The notes: generated from the letters alone by a model not told the origin. A stretch of DNA of 64,000 nt from Arthrobacter sp. SLBN-112 (GCF_030944625.1 NZ_JAUSXY010000001.1:682001-746000), one strand, 5' to 3'. Counted from the stretch's first letter, positions 1 to 8,345 are shown. Translations and numbers: made by a program.

Positions 1-1119
1 ATGCTCCAGAACCAGCCCCGACTCGTGGCGGTCCTCCGAGGCCAGGGCTATTCCGTGGCGGATCGCGTCGGAGGGATTTCTCAGGACGGTCGATATCCCG
101 TCTAGCTCGAGTGATCCGCCCTTTATGGGCAGTAACCCGAAAAGCGTTTCAAGAATCTCCGTCCGACCGCTCCCGATGTTCCCGGCCAGTCCGTAGACCT
201 CGCCAGATGCAACGGAAAGATTCAGATCGTGAAGACGTCTGTTAGATACCCCACGCAGAGTAATTCGATCCTTTTCCTCTGCACGAATGAAAGATCGGTT
301 CATTGCGCTGCTTTCATTGTTTGCATACGCGTCGGCAAGTTTTCGGCCAACGATGGCATTCACGAGCTGCGACATATCCGTTTCTGACGTATTAACAGTT
401 AGAACATTTTTGCCATCCCTGAACACGGTTACCCTGTCCGTCAACCTGAAAATCTCGGATAGGCGGTGGGTTACGTAAATTACTCCCACACCCCGTTTGA
501 CTACATTGCGAACTGCCTCGAACAAGATTTTCTCCTCGTCCGCTGTAAGTGCAGACGTAGGTTCATCGAGGACCAGAATTTGCGCCTTTTCAAGAAGGGC
601 CTTGGCAATCTCGGTCATCTGTCTGTAAGCGAACGGCAGTGAAGCTACTACGGTTGAGGGGTCCAGGTCGAAGCCGTGCTCCTCAAGAAGATTCCGGGCA
701 TCTTTCTTCAGCTTTTTATGGTCGATTAGCCCCCAATTGGTTTTTGGTTCACGCCCGAGATAAAGGTTCGCAGCGACAGACATGGATGGAATCAGGCTGA
801 GATCCTGATATACGACGGATATGCCCGCTTTTTGGGCTTCTGCCGTCGAGCGTATATTCACATCCTTTCCGTTTAGCTGTTGCCTGCCACGGGTTTTTTC
901 TTCCGCGCCGGCCAGCACTTTGATTAAGGTCGACTTACCCGCACCATTTTGTCCAAGTATTCCGTGCACTTCCCCGGTGAACAACTCGAAGTCGACTCCG
1001 TTCAGCGCCTTTACCGGACCGTACTCTTTCTCGATGCCAACCATGCGGAGTAGCGGTACAGCCATTTCGTTGGAACCCTCACGTGTTGGGGCTGATTGAG
1101 CCTTTGTGGAAACAGACAT
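1..1119 (-). CDS. Sugar ABC transporter ATP-binding protein (RbsA/MglA type), 3' end beyond window
   Basis: This is the energising subunit of a carbohydrate importer of the ribose/galactose class, acting at the inner face of the membrane. I translated it from the minus strand: a Walker A motif (GQNGAGKST), a signature-like stretch, a Walker B motif (LVLDEPTSAL) and the start of the second nucleotide-binding domain (GLAGNIGSGRTEIL) are readable, which is the tandem two-domain layout of RbsA/MglA. The reading frame is still open at base 1, so roughly the last quarter is missing. I start it at ATG 1119; ATG 1065, preceded by GAGGG, is an in-frame alternative. It lies 27 bases behind the binding protein gene and must be cotranscribed with it. 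The permease is presumably just outside the window. Substrate is not known. Confidence 0.9.
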   Translation of the reverse strand, partial: MSVSTKAQSAPTREGSNEMAVPLLRMVGIEKEYGPVKALNGVDFELFTGEVHGILGQNGAGKSTLIKVLAGAEEKTRGRQQLNGKDVNIRSTAEAQKAGISVVYQDLSLIPSMSVAANLYLGREPKTNWGLIDHKKLKKDARNLLEEHGFDLDPSTVVASLPFAYRQMTEIAKALLEKAQILVLDEPTSALTADEEKILFEAVRNVVKRGVGVIYVTHRLSEIFRLTDRVTVFRDGKNVLTVNTSETDMSQLVNAIVGRKLADAYANNESSAMNRSFIRAEEKDRITLRGVSNRRLHDLNLSVASGEVYGLAGNIGSGRTEILETLFGLLPIKGGSLELDGISTVLRNPSDAIRHGIALASEDRHESGLVLEH

Positions 1120-1146
1120 CAGTGACGCCTTTCGTGTTTCGACGAG

Positions 1147-2301
1147 TTATTTCCTGCAGGCGGCGTTGTCATTGCAGGTCTTCACGAGATCGGCCGGCGG
1201 ATCCTGGTGGTATACCTGCTTCCATGCGTCTAGGACGTTGTTGCGAATTACCGGGACGGATTTGAATGCAATCCATTGCGGTACGGATTTGCCGAGAAGT
1301 GCGTTGATTGCTGCGCTGGCTTCTGCCATCCCCTGGTCGTAGGGGACCTGCGCGCCGAAACCCTTGATCATTCCGCCGTTGGCAAGATCGATGGCTACGT
1401 CAGAGGCGATATTTACGGACGTGATAGGAAGGTTCTTACCCTGATTACGCAAGGCGCTCTCAATACCCATCGCCGGAACCTCCCATTCCGTGTACATGCC
1501 TTTCACATCGGGATTTGCAGTCAGGAAGTTTGATGCAGTGTCACCGGCCTTGGCTGGATCCAGAAATTCTGTGACTTTCACAACTATGTCGGGACGGTTT
1601 TCCTTCATCCAGTTCGTAAAGCCGTTTTTCCGTTCTTTAGTGACGAAGAAGTCGACGCCGAAGTCTAATACGCCGACCGATCCGCCGGTGGGAATATATT
1701 CGGCAAGAGCTTTCGCAGCTACAGCGCCGTTGCCCTGGTTATCAGATGAGACTATGCTCTGATAGTCCGTAGGGTACTTCAGACCCTTTGGGATGTTGTC
1801 CATCAAAATCAGCTTGATGCCGGCTGCACCAATCTTCTTGTAGGCTTCCGCGGTTGCCGTGTCATCAACGGGAATGCTGAGGATTGCGTCGGGCTTTTTT
1901 TGAATCATGTTTTCAATGCCGGCAATTTGTTTTTCAACGTTGTAGTCGGGGTCGATGACTCCTACTACTTCTGCATTGAACTCCTTTAGTCGGTCGGTAA
2001 TACCCCGGACCTGTTCGGTGGACCATTCCACGTTCATGGTTTGCATGACAATGCCAACTTTGTACTTTTCGGACTTGGCTTTGGCGACCTCTTCGGTTGT
2101 CAGGTTGAGATCGCTGATGTTGCCGGATTTAACTCCGTCAGGTCCCCGCCCGACGATGTCGTTGGGTACGAGCGTCGCTGCGTCAACGGCTTGCAGTGGT
2201 TCGTTGTCTGATGAACCGGTCTGGGGGGATGAGCCGCATCCAGTTAGGAAGGCGAGTGATGCGGCGAAGGCAATCACGGCAACATTGGCTGATGTCTTCA
2301 T
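1147..2301 (-). CDS. Sugar ABC transporter substrate-binding lipoprotein
   Basis: This is the extracellular binding protein of the importer whose ATPase follows it. The 384-residue product begins with a lipoprotein signal peptide ending in a lipobox (LTGC, residues 19-22), then a linker, then a type I periplasmic-binding fold of the ribose/galactose class (Peripl_BP_4-like) from about residue 80, with the strand start KVGIVMQTMN and the later stretch MYTEWEVPAMG. An AAAGAG Shine-Dalgarno sequence precedes ATG 2301. The gene sits between the isomerase/dehydrogenase pair and the ATPase, all on the minus strand, so the operon reads dehydrogenase, isomerase, binding protein, ATPase. The ligand cannot be read from the sequence; the neighbours suggest a cyclitol, anhydrosugar or aldose. 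Confidence 0.9.
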   Translation of the reverse strand: MKTSANVAVIAFAASLAFLTGCGSSPQTGSSDNEPLQAVDAATLVPNDIVGRGPDGVKSGNISDLNLTTEEVAKAKSEKYKVGIVMQTMNVEWSTEQVRGITDRLKEFNAEVVGVIDPDYNVEKQIAGIENMIQKKPDAILSIPVDDTATAEAYKKIGAAGIKLILMDNIPKGLKYPTDYQSIVSSDNQGNGAVAAKALAEYIPTGGSVGVLDFGVDFFVTKERKNGFTNWMKENRPDIVVKVTEFLDPAKAGDTASNFLTANPDVKGMYTEWEVPAMGIESALRNQGKNLPITSVNIASDVAIDLANGGMIKGFGAQVPYDQGMAEASAAINALLGKSVPQWIAFKSVPVIRNNVLDAWKQVYHQDPPADLVKTCNDNAACRK

Positions 2302-2449
2302 TTGTCTCTTTCTGAGTTCAATCCAAGTGATATGCCAGCAGGTTCACTTGGTGTTGGCTGAGGGGTTAGATCAGAATTTCAATCTGGTGGGGGAGCTTAT
2401 GAGCGACGGACCGGATTCCCCGTCGTCCAGGTGCGGTCCTGCTGTCGGC

Positions 2450-3241
2450 TTAGTCGCTAAATGCGGTGCGGAACGCGGTGAGGGCCTCATTGCCGGCCGG
2501 CACGCTCTGGCCACCGGAAGCGGAGGCTTCCAGCCCTACGACACCTGAGTAGCCGCTGAGCCTGAGCGCCGCCGCGACGGCCTGGAAGTTGATTTCGCCT
2601 GTGCCTGGCTCAAATCGCCCCGGGACATCCGCAACTTGAACTTCTCCGATCCAAGGCAGCGCTGCCCGAACCGTCTCGATGAGGTTTCCTTCCCCGATCT
2701 GGGCGTGGTACAGGTCCAGCATCATCCTGATGTTGGGATGATCCACGGCGGAGACCAGAGTAAGGGTGTCCTTAGCGCGGGCCAGCGGTATGCCGGGGTG
2801 GTCAAGGGTCGTGTTCAGGTTCTCCAGGGCGAATGTCACATCGTTTTGCTCGCCCAGCATGGCCAATCGTTCGAGGGTGCGCAAGCCGGTAAGCCACATT
2901 TCCCCCGTGGCACGGTGCAGCGGTCGAACCGCATGACCGCCCTCCCCTAGTTCGGCCGGATGAATGACCATGCGTTCGATACCTAGTTCTGCTGCGGTCG
3001 GAATCAGCTTCTCTGCTGATGCAAGGACTTGGTCCGCGCTGTCCGGGTCGATGAGGCTTCCCCCGAAGTAGCCGCTCATTGAGGAAAAGCGCGCACCGGT
3101 GGCGGCCAGGGCATGGGTGTCCAGTCCGCGGGTATCCCACAGCTCTACCTCGAAGCCCTGTTCGTGAATCAGCTTCACCCGTTCGATCAATGGCAGTTCC
3201 CCGTACAGCATTTCGGCACAGACTGCTAGCCGGAAGCTCAT
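2450..3241 (-). CDS. Hydroxypyruvate-isomerase-like / sugar isomerase, TIM barrel
   Basis: This 263-residue protein belongs to the xylose-isomerase-like TIM-barrel superfamily (PF01261), closest in shape to Hyi/OtnI hydroxypyruvate isomerases. Visible family landmarks are FALENLNT (metal-ligand Glu), MMLDLYHAQ (Asp and His), a run with GRFEPGTGEINF typical of Hyi, and GLEAS near the C-terminus (second Glu ligand). Its ATG overlaps the stop of the upstream dehydrogenase by four bases (ATGA), so the two are translationally coupled. A 148-base gap without a clear gene separates it from the binding protein. Such pairs of Gfo/Idh/MocA dehydrogenase and TIM-barrel enzyme act in sequence on oxidised sugars or cyclitols. 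The exact reaction is unknown. Confidence 0.85.
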   Translation of the reverse strand: MSFRLAVCAEMLYGELPLIERVKLIHEQGFEVELWDTRGLDTHALAATGARFSSMSGYFGGSLIDPDSADQVLASAEKLIPTAAELGIERMVIHPAELGEGGHAVRPLHRATGEMWLTGLRTLERLAMLGEQNDVTFALENLNTTLDHPGIPLARAKDTLTLVSAVDHPNIRMMLDLYHAQIGEGNLIETVRAALPWIGEVQVADVPGRFEPGTGEINFQAVAAALRLSGYSGVVGLEASASGGQSVPAGNEALTAFRTAFSD

Positions 3242-4356
3242 GCAAGCTCCACTGCTGCATATGCTTCTGGCTGGGATGCCCGAAGGTTGGCAATCGCCGA
3301 AACGTCAACCGGTTGGCCAGTCTCCGCGGATCGGAAGGCCGCCAAGGCTACGGCGAGTGCGTTACGAGCGTCGATGCCTCGAGGGGCGCCGGCCGCCTGC
3401 TGGCGTCCGTCCCGGCCGGATTCCACTCCGGTTACGAACTCGGCCAGTTCGGCCGTATAGGCGTCGAAAAAAAGCTCAGTGTTCAATCGAACGGTGGCAG
3501 CGCCGATACCCGAGGACGTGTAACTGGTGGCGCTGGAATGTTGAGGTCCTCCAACGGTGATCATGCCTGCAGAGCCAAATACTTCACCCCGGACGTCATA
3601 GCCATACAGGGCGTTGAAGTTGGCTTCAGCCACTGCAATGGCACCGTTGCTGTAGGTAATGGTTACCACGGCGGTGTCCTGAAGGCCGTTCGGCCTAAGT
3701 TCAGGAGCCACTAGAGCATCCGCCACGGCATGTACACGAACGGGAACAGCGCCAGGATTGAGCCAATTGAGCGTGTCAAAATCGTGGATCAGGGTCTCGA
3801 GGAAGATCGTTCCAGGCGCTATGCGGCCGGCGTTCGCTAGACCTGAAGCGGATCCCGGGTCCCGGGTCAGGGAACGGAGCAGCTGTGGTGTTCCTACGGT
3901 GCCGTCGTCAACGAGTTTCTTGGCTGCCGCGAAATCCTTCGCATAGCGTCGGTTGAACCCGAACTGAATACCAACCCCTGCAGCCTGGACGGCTTCCAAT
4001 GCCTTGTCCAGTTCCTCCATATTGCGCGCCCCCGGCTTCTCGCAGAATACGTGTTTTCCCGCTTGAGCGCAGGCGGAGATCAAGTTGGCGTGGAAGCGCG
4101 CCGGCGCCGAGATGATGACGGCATCGATGTCGGGGTCATCGACCACGTCAGCGGGATCCGCGCTGACCTTACTGACGCCAAGTCTGGCCGCCAACGCATT
4201 TGCGACGGGAAAATCGGGGTCCGCGATTGCCTCTAATCGGGCATTAGGGATTCTGTGGACAACGGATTCGGCATGGAAACTTCCAATCCATCCAGCTCCG
4301 ATAAGTCCCAGACGAATGGGGCTGGCATCCATCACACGTTGGTGGATATAGGTCAT
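3238..4356 (-). CDS. Gfo/Idh/MocA family NAD(P)-dependent dehydrogenase
   Basis: The 372-residue product has an N-terminal Rossmann fold (GLIGAGWIGSFHAES, from about residue 15), the family motif CEKP (about residue 105) that presents the catalytic lysine, and the C-terminal alpha/beta substrate domain with the HDFDTLNWL segment containing the conserved DxxxH-type active-site region. Family members oxidise inositols, glucose, anhydrosugars and related polyols. ATG 4356 has a good AGGAG five to six bases upstream. It is the first gene of the minus-strand operon and faces the LacI gene across an intergenic region with two operator copies, so it is almost certainly repressed by that regulator. 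Inositol 2-dehydrogenase and levoglucosan-dehydrogenase-like activity are both possible. Confidence 0.88.
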   Translation of the reverse strand: MTYIHQRVMDASPIRLGLIGAGWIGSFHAESVVHRIPNARLEAIADPDFPVANALAARLGVSKVSADPADVVDDPDIDAVIISAPARFHANLISACAQAGKHVFCEKPGARNMEELDKALEAVQAAGVGIQFGFNRRYAKDFAAAKKLVDDGTVGTPQLLRSLTRDPGSASGLANAGRIAPGTIFLETLIHDFDTLNWLNPGAVPVRVHAVADALVAPELRPNGLQDTAVVTITYSNGAIAVAEANFNALYGYDVRGEVFGSAGMITVGGPQHSSATSYTSSGIGAATVRLNTELFFDAYTAELAEFVTGVESGRDGRQQAAGAPRGIDARNALAVALAAFRSAETGQPVDVSAIANLRASQPEAYAAVELA

Positions 4357-4376
4357 AAATGCTCCTGCTGCTCAAT

Positions 4377-4390
4377 CTAGATCGTTCTAG
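4377..4390. promoter_or_regulatory. LacI-type operator, copy 1
   Basis: CTAGATCGTTCTAG is an inverted repeat with five-base arms (CTAGA/TCTAG) around a four-base centre containing CG, the usual form of a LacI-family site. It lies 21 bases upstream of the dehydrogenase start codon at 4356. The same word recurs 47 bases away next to the divergent LacI gene. Confidence 0.65.
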
Positions 4391-4423
4391 TGGATCAAGA
4401 GTGGCATGTGATCCTCGTCATGT

Positions 4424-4437
4424 CTAGATCGTTCTAT
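4424..4437. promoter_or_regulatory. LacI-type operator, copy 2
   Basis: CTAGATCGTTCTAT repeats the first 13 bases of copy 1 and overlaps the presumed -10 box of the lacI-family gene. Binding here would block transcription of the regulator itself, so autoregulation plus control of the divergent catabolic operon is the likely arrangement. Confidence 0.6.
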
Positions 4438-4440
4438 ACT
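4435..4440 (+). promoter_or_regulatory. Probable -10 box of leaderless regulator transcript
   Basis: TATACT ends eight bases before the ATG at 4448, where no useful Shine-Dalgarno sequence is present. This spacing places transcription start at or within a base or two of the start codon, as in leaderless mRNAs that are common in actinobacteria. No good -35 box is visible. Confidence 0.4.
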
Positions 4441-4447
4441 CAGCAAG

Positions 4448-5512
4448 ATGGAGGAGCAGACGAGAGAGCCACAGCGCCGGCCGACGATGATGGATGTAGC
4501 CGAGGCCGCAGGAGTTTCACGGGCCTTGGTCTCCATCGTTATGAGAGGCGTTCCCGGCGCCGCCGAATCAACCCGCCAAAAGGTATTCGAAGCTTCCCGT
4601 CAGCTGGGGTACAGGCCGGACAGCCGCGCGCGGTTGCTGCGCAGCACCCGCACAAGGTTGATCGGTGTGAGCTTTTCAAGTTCCCAGCCGTTTCACACAG
4701 AAATCGTCGACGCTGCGTATGCGCAAGCCGACGCTCGAGGGTACGACATTGCGTTGAGTGCCGTCGCCAACGGACGTCCCGAAAAACGCGCCGCAGAGTC
4801 GTTACTTGATCTCGGATGCGAAGCGTTGATCATGATTTCCTCAACCTTGAGCCAGGAGGATCTCGAGCGATATTCCGGCCAAGCGCCAGTCGTCAGCCTT
4901 TTGCGCAGTGATGTGGGGGGCCACATAGATGCGGTCAGCAGTGATGATCTACACGGCATCCGATTAGCTGTTGAGCACTTCGCCGACTTAGGGCACGCGA
5001 GAATAGTTCATGTGGACGGGGGGACAGCAGTCTCGGCCAGGCAGCGCCGAAAGGCCTTTCGTATCGAGATGCAACGCCGGGGCCTTCAGGCGATTATCCT
5101 CCCCGGTGGACCTGGGGAAGAAGATGGGCTTCGAGCGGCAGAAGCCTTGAAGGACGACCCTCCCACGGCAGTTGTGGCCTTCAATGACAGGGCCGCCCTC
5201 GGTCTGATAGAGGGCCTACGGGCGAGTGGCTTGCGTGTCCCGCGCGACGTCTCGGTACTCGGCTACGACGACAGCCAGCTTGCGCGGCTTAGTTTTGTCC
5301 AGCTTTCATCCATTAGCCAGGATGCTCCAGTTCTGGCAGCAACGGCCGTTGACCGTGCCGTGGAACGGGTTGAAGGAACAACTTCTGCCGCTCACGTTGT
5401 AAGAACTCCGCATCTTGTCGTCCGCAAGACAACTGCGCCACCCCGAACGGCCCAATCACAGCCTAGCTGGGGGCCGGTAATGCAATCTAGAGATTTGCCG
5501 CATGACAAATAG
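4448..5512 (+). CDS. LacI family transcriptional regulator
   Basis: A 354-residue LacI/GalR regulator. Residues 14-33 form the helix-turn-helix (MMDVAEAAGVSRALVSIVMR), followed by the hinge region (SRARLLRSTRTRLIGV) and a periplasmic-binding-like effector domain ending with VSVLGYDDSQLARLSFVQLSSI, a typical C-terminal subdomain. It is transcribed divergently from the dehydrogenase/isomerase/ABC operon and two copies of an inverted repeat lie between them, so it most likely represses that operon and itself, released by a pathway sugar. ATG 4448 lacks a ribosome-binding site but sits right behind a -10-like TATACT, suggesting leaderless translation. The gene visibly uses more A/T-ending codons than genes in the right half of the window. 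Confidence 0.93.
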   Translation: MEEQTREPQRRPTMMDVAEAAGVSRALVSIVMRGVPGAAESTRQKVFEASRQLGYRPDSRARLLRSTRTRLIGVSFSSSQPFHTEIVDAAYAQADARGYDIALSAVANGRPEKRAAESLLDLGCEALIMISSTLSQEDLERYSGQAPVVSLLRSDVGGHIDAVSSDDLHGIRLAVEHFADLGHARIVHVDGGTAVSARQRRKAFRIEMQRRGLQAIILPGGPGEEDGLRAAEALKDDPPTAVVAFNDRAALGLIEGLRASGLRVPRDVSVLGYDDSQLARLSFVQLSSISQDAPVLAATAVDRAVERVEGTTSAAHVVRTPHLVVRKTTAPPRTAQSQPSWGPVMQSRDLPHDK

Positions 5513-5592
5513 GCTGCTCTAGTCCAGACATCTCGGCCCCGCAGGCTTGCTGGGTGCGGGATCCTAAGTGCCCCCTGCCATCCGGCGGCCTG

Positions 5593-6630
5593 CTATAGGG
5601 TAAGGCTGGTTGCGGTCACACTCACAGGAAGACCCGACTGCAGCGATTGCTGAGCTGCCTCTGCAACTATCGAAGCTGCGACGGCATCCTCTGGAGGGCA
5701 TGGGTTCTTGCGCCTGCCGAGAATCAATTCGATGAAGGCGATGATTTCGGAGCGGTAAGCCGCCCTGAAGCGGTCGGCAAAAGTCAAATGCGGGATGCCC
5801 TCCGGGAACGTACTGGAGACCTCCGCCGAGCGAAGGGCAATCCTCTGGTCAAGACCGACCATGAGGGAGCCCTTTGAACCTTGTATCTCGAGCCGAACAT
5901 CATGGCCCCCGCCGTTGTAGCGACTGGCCGAGACGGAGGCAAGCATCCCATTGTCGAAGGTCACCATGGCAAGCCCCGAATCGACGTCGCCAAGTTCGCC
6001 GATCCTGGAATCTCCATTGTTGGACCCTTGCGCATACACCTCGACGATTTCGCGTCCTGTCAACCAGCGCAGGATGTCGAAGTCGTGGACCGAGCAGTCA
6101 TGAAAAATCCCGCCGGAGGTGGCCAGAAATTCCAAAGGTGGAGGGGCCATGTCGCATGTGACGGCTCGCAGAGCATGGAGCCACCCCAACTCTCCGGCAA
6201 GAAAGGCGCGTTTGGCCTCAAGGTAGCCCGCGTCGAACCTGCGCTGGTGACCAACTTGAACCGTACCGTCCATCGCCTTGATATGGTGGAGAACCGCTAG
6301 CGATTCAGGGACAGTAGTGGCCAGGGGTTTTTCGCAAAAAGCGGGGATGCCGGCATTGACAGTTTCCAGCAAAAGGTCCGGGTGGGTGCTGCTGCCCGTA
6401 GCGATGATGATTCCATCGACCCTGGACTCAAGAATATCAGTGAATGAGGTCCGAAATCCGGCCCCGAGACGGGCGGCTACGTCTCGGGCATGATCAGCTG
6501 CAACATCTGTGAGGACCAGTTGGAGATCAATGCCCTGACGGAGCATCTCTTTCTTGATGGCGTCTACGTTTTTGGCATGCATCGCGCCTATCCGCCCAGC
6601 TCCGACTAAGCCCAGCGTCATGTTTTTCAT
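5593..6630 (-). CDS. Gfo/Idh/MocA family dehydrogenase (inositol 2-dehydrogenase-like)
   Basis: A 345-residue dehydrogenase. The Rossmann motif GLVGAGRIGAMHAKNV is near the N-terminus, CEKP follows at about residue 100, and the active-site segment FHDCSVHDFDILRWL matches inositol 2-dehydrogenases well (Asp and His of the catalytic triad). An upstream in-frame ATG at 6732 exists, but the start at 6630 is preceded by GGAGG at six bases and begins exactly at the conserved fold, so I use that. The gene converges on the LacI gene and is separated from other minus-strand genes, so it forms a single-gene unit or belongs functionally to the LacI locus. Its substrate could be myo-inositol, a rare inositol or an aldose. 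Confidence 0.88.
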   Translation of the reverse strand: MKNMTLGLVGAGRIGAMHAKNVDAIKKEMLRQGIDLQLVLTDVAADHARDVAARLGAGFRTSFTDILESRVDGIIIATGSSTHPDLLLETVNAGIPAFCEKPLATTVPESLAVLHHIKAMDGTVQVGHQRRFDAGYLEAKRAFLAGELGWLHALRAVTCDMAPPPLEFLATSGGIFHDCSVHDFDILRWLTGREIVEVYAQGSNNGDSRIGELGDVDSGLAMVTFDNGMLASVSASRYNGGGHDVRLEIQGSKGSLMVGLDQRIALRSAEVSSTFPEGIPHLTFADRFRAAYRSEIIAFIELILGRRKNPCPPEDAVAASIVAEAAQQSLQSGLPVSVTATSLTL

Positions 6631-6818
6631 GTTGGTCCTCCATAGCAATTCCGCCAGTAGGTCGGTGGACGAGTACGTAGTTTGGGCACTCCCGCCGTTA
6701 GTCCGTTTTTTGCCAGATGTCGCCAACGCCACTTCTCATAGGGACAGGGGGCCGGTGGTGGGCACGGCCGCACTCCATTCGTTTCCGGGCCCGGAGGAAG
6801 TTCTGTCAAAGGCCGTTA

Positions 6819-7225
6819 TCAGCCTCGCCATGAGGGCATTATGTTGCAAGCGGCCCAGACGTTTGGTTCGTTAGCCTGGTTTCGTGGAAGGGAGGAGCGG
6901 ACTCGGACGTCAAAGCCTGAAGCTTTATCAAACACCCGCCGGGGCTCAGCTCCTTCCGAGAGGACCCATACGATTGAGGATCGATTTACCACGTCTTCCA
7001 CCTCACCGACCCGCAACATCCTGCCGTCTCTAAAGACCTCGATCACTTCCCCTCTAGGGTTTTCCCAATCGTCCCGGAACTCAACGACGGGACCTTCACT
7101 CTTCCTTGGGGAAGGGTGGCCGGGGGTCCGCTCAACGTATACCCGAACGGGCAGCGATGTTGCGTCCTCCGTTTGTGCGTCAGAAGCTGGTTTCCCCCCG
7201 CTCTACCTGCGGATAAGGTCCCCAT
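6819..7225 (-). pseudogene. Small hypothetical protein gene with apparent frameshift in a G6 tract
   Basis: An open frame from 7202 down to 6819 reads as a plausible soluble protein (segments VRVYVERTPG, EFRDDWENPRGEV and EVFRDGRMLRVGEVEDVV), but has no ATG and only one GTG, at 7046 in its middle. An ATG at 7225 with TGGAG eight bases upstream opens a different frame (MGTLSAGRAG) that would join this frame if the G6 run at 7194-7199 had one more G. I infer a gene of about 135 codons broken by loss of one base in the homopolymer. If the shift is real, only the 75-residue GTG product could be made. I do not recognise the function. Confidence 0.4.
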
Positions 7226-7364
7226 ATTCGCAGCTCCATTCAGCATCTGTTTCACGTCCCGAAAATTGCAGTACCGCGTGCTGACTGGGCCTGGAAGGGG
7301 CAAGCAGTCAACCCGGTGGTTGTCGCGCCAGGGGCTCACCGTCAGAGATTGCCCCGCTTCAGCA

Positions 7365-7583
7365 TCACCAGGAAGAAAGTTCCTGAGTGAGTCCGAATGG
7401 TACGGATTCGCTGACGGCCACGGTGAAACGGTTAAGGCTGTGGCGGGTGACCAGCACCCCATACTTTCGTTCCTTCATAGCTTCCTGCCTGGCAATCGAT
7501 TCGGCCTTGTGAAGCTGACGCTCCATAGATGTCCTGTCCGTCGCTGTGATTTCAAGGACGATTTGAGTATCCCGGTGTGCCAT
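7365..7583 (-). CDS. Small conserved protein of unknown function (paralog of 42058..42261)
   Basis: A 72-residue protein with a good ribosome-binding site (CGGAG, six bases before ATG 7583). It is recognisable as real because a second gene in the window, at 42058-42261, encodes a colinear relative. Both share an N-terminal DR.SM motif, the block GxLVTRHxxxxFTV, then SExVPFGLTxE and a C-terminal Trp. No signal peptide or membrane segment is seen; the pattern of short beta strands and one amphipathic helix suggests a small alpha/beta fold. It sits alone in a scar region between a frameshifted gene and a TetR remnant, with no obvious operon partner. Function unknown. Confidence 0.75.
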   Translation of the reverse strand: MAHRDTQIVLEITATDRTSMERQLHKAESIARQEAMKERKYGVLVTRHSLNRFTVAVSESVPFGLTQELSSW

Positions 7584-8015
7584 GTCATCTCCGTGATTGG
7601 AACTCTTAGCATCGGGTCTAGAGCCGGTGGGAAAGCCGGCGCGGCCCCGCGCTGGAGGGGGTGTGGATTGATTGCGGCCCTAGAAGAGCCTGTTCCGCGG
7701 TCCATTCATGAGGGATGCCGGGGAGCGTCGCCGCCGGGCGACTTGATTAGTTTCGATAGAAACTGTTGTTCAGCTTAGAACGAAGGAATGTGATTTGCAA
7801 GAGTTTGTTATGACAACAGAACAACCTGCCCGTAACTTCACCTCCAGCGAGTGAAGCCCAGAAAAAGGCGCTGCAAGCTCAGACACGTAGGCAAACTAGG
7901 AACTATTACTGCTGGGATTAGCCACGCGGCACACGAACGACAACTCCCGCACGCCGTCTTCAGACAAGCGGGGCACTAGCTTGCCATCCCGAGAATGAAG
8001 CGGTGAGGGGGGCTT
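7584..8015. other. Intergenic region without a supported gene
   Basis: About 430 bases hold only short, unsupported reading frames. One small inverted repeat, AGTTTC-GATA-GAAACT at 7749-7764, is present and could be a regulatory site or chance. No promoter that I can defend and no RNA gene is seen. Confidence 0.5.
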
Positions 8016-8234
8016 GTGGAAAACCGGGACCTGATCCAAGGCTACCCGGCAAGACGCTTCGAAGAGACAGCTCCCAGAGGCCGCTCCCGAACGGGATGCC
8101 TGCAGAGCACTGCGGCTGCGTTGGTACGCACAGTTATCCAAGGAATGGCCGTAAAGGGCAAAAGCGGTCGTACCAGAGCAGAGCTCGAATCAGTTGTTAG
8201 ATCAATCATGCCCCTCTGGAACGTAGCCAACTAG
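8016..8234 (+). pseudogene. C-terminal remnant of a TetR family regulator
   Basis: The frame from about 8025 to the stop at 8234 aligns without gaps to the last 60 or so residues of the two intact TetR proteins in this window (8346-8927 and 17825-18478): RDLIQGYPARRFEET corresponds to RDALWGMLTEKLEEA of the second, and VIQGMAVKGKSGRTRAELE to LVQGLAVQAKSGRSKEELT of the first. A stop codon at 8004-8006 closes the frame, and no helix-turn-helix or N-terminal part lies upstream. It is therefore the tail of a third TetR paralog, left by a deletion or recombination next to the intact copy. It is not expected to be functional. Confidence 0.7.
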
Positions 8235-8345
8235 ACCCTGCAGGGCACGGCAAGGAAGGCCTGTGGTTGGCAGGGCCAAGCGGCAATGTGACTGCACACA
8301 ACCTGGTTGCCTTCCCGTCGTCCTAGGGGGTTGTTGTCCTATCTT

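Noticed and set aside
5484..5530. Extra CTAGA and TCTAG words near the end of the lacI-family gene as a third operator
   Set aside because: The half-sites are not correctly spaced and lie within or after the coding region without a promoter.
7043..7462. 139-codon minus-strand frame overlapping two small genes
   Set aside because: Only its segment after ATG 7225 can be related to a gene, through the proposed G6 frameshift; the rest is not protein-like.
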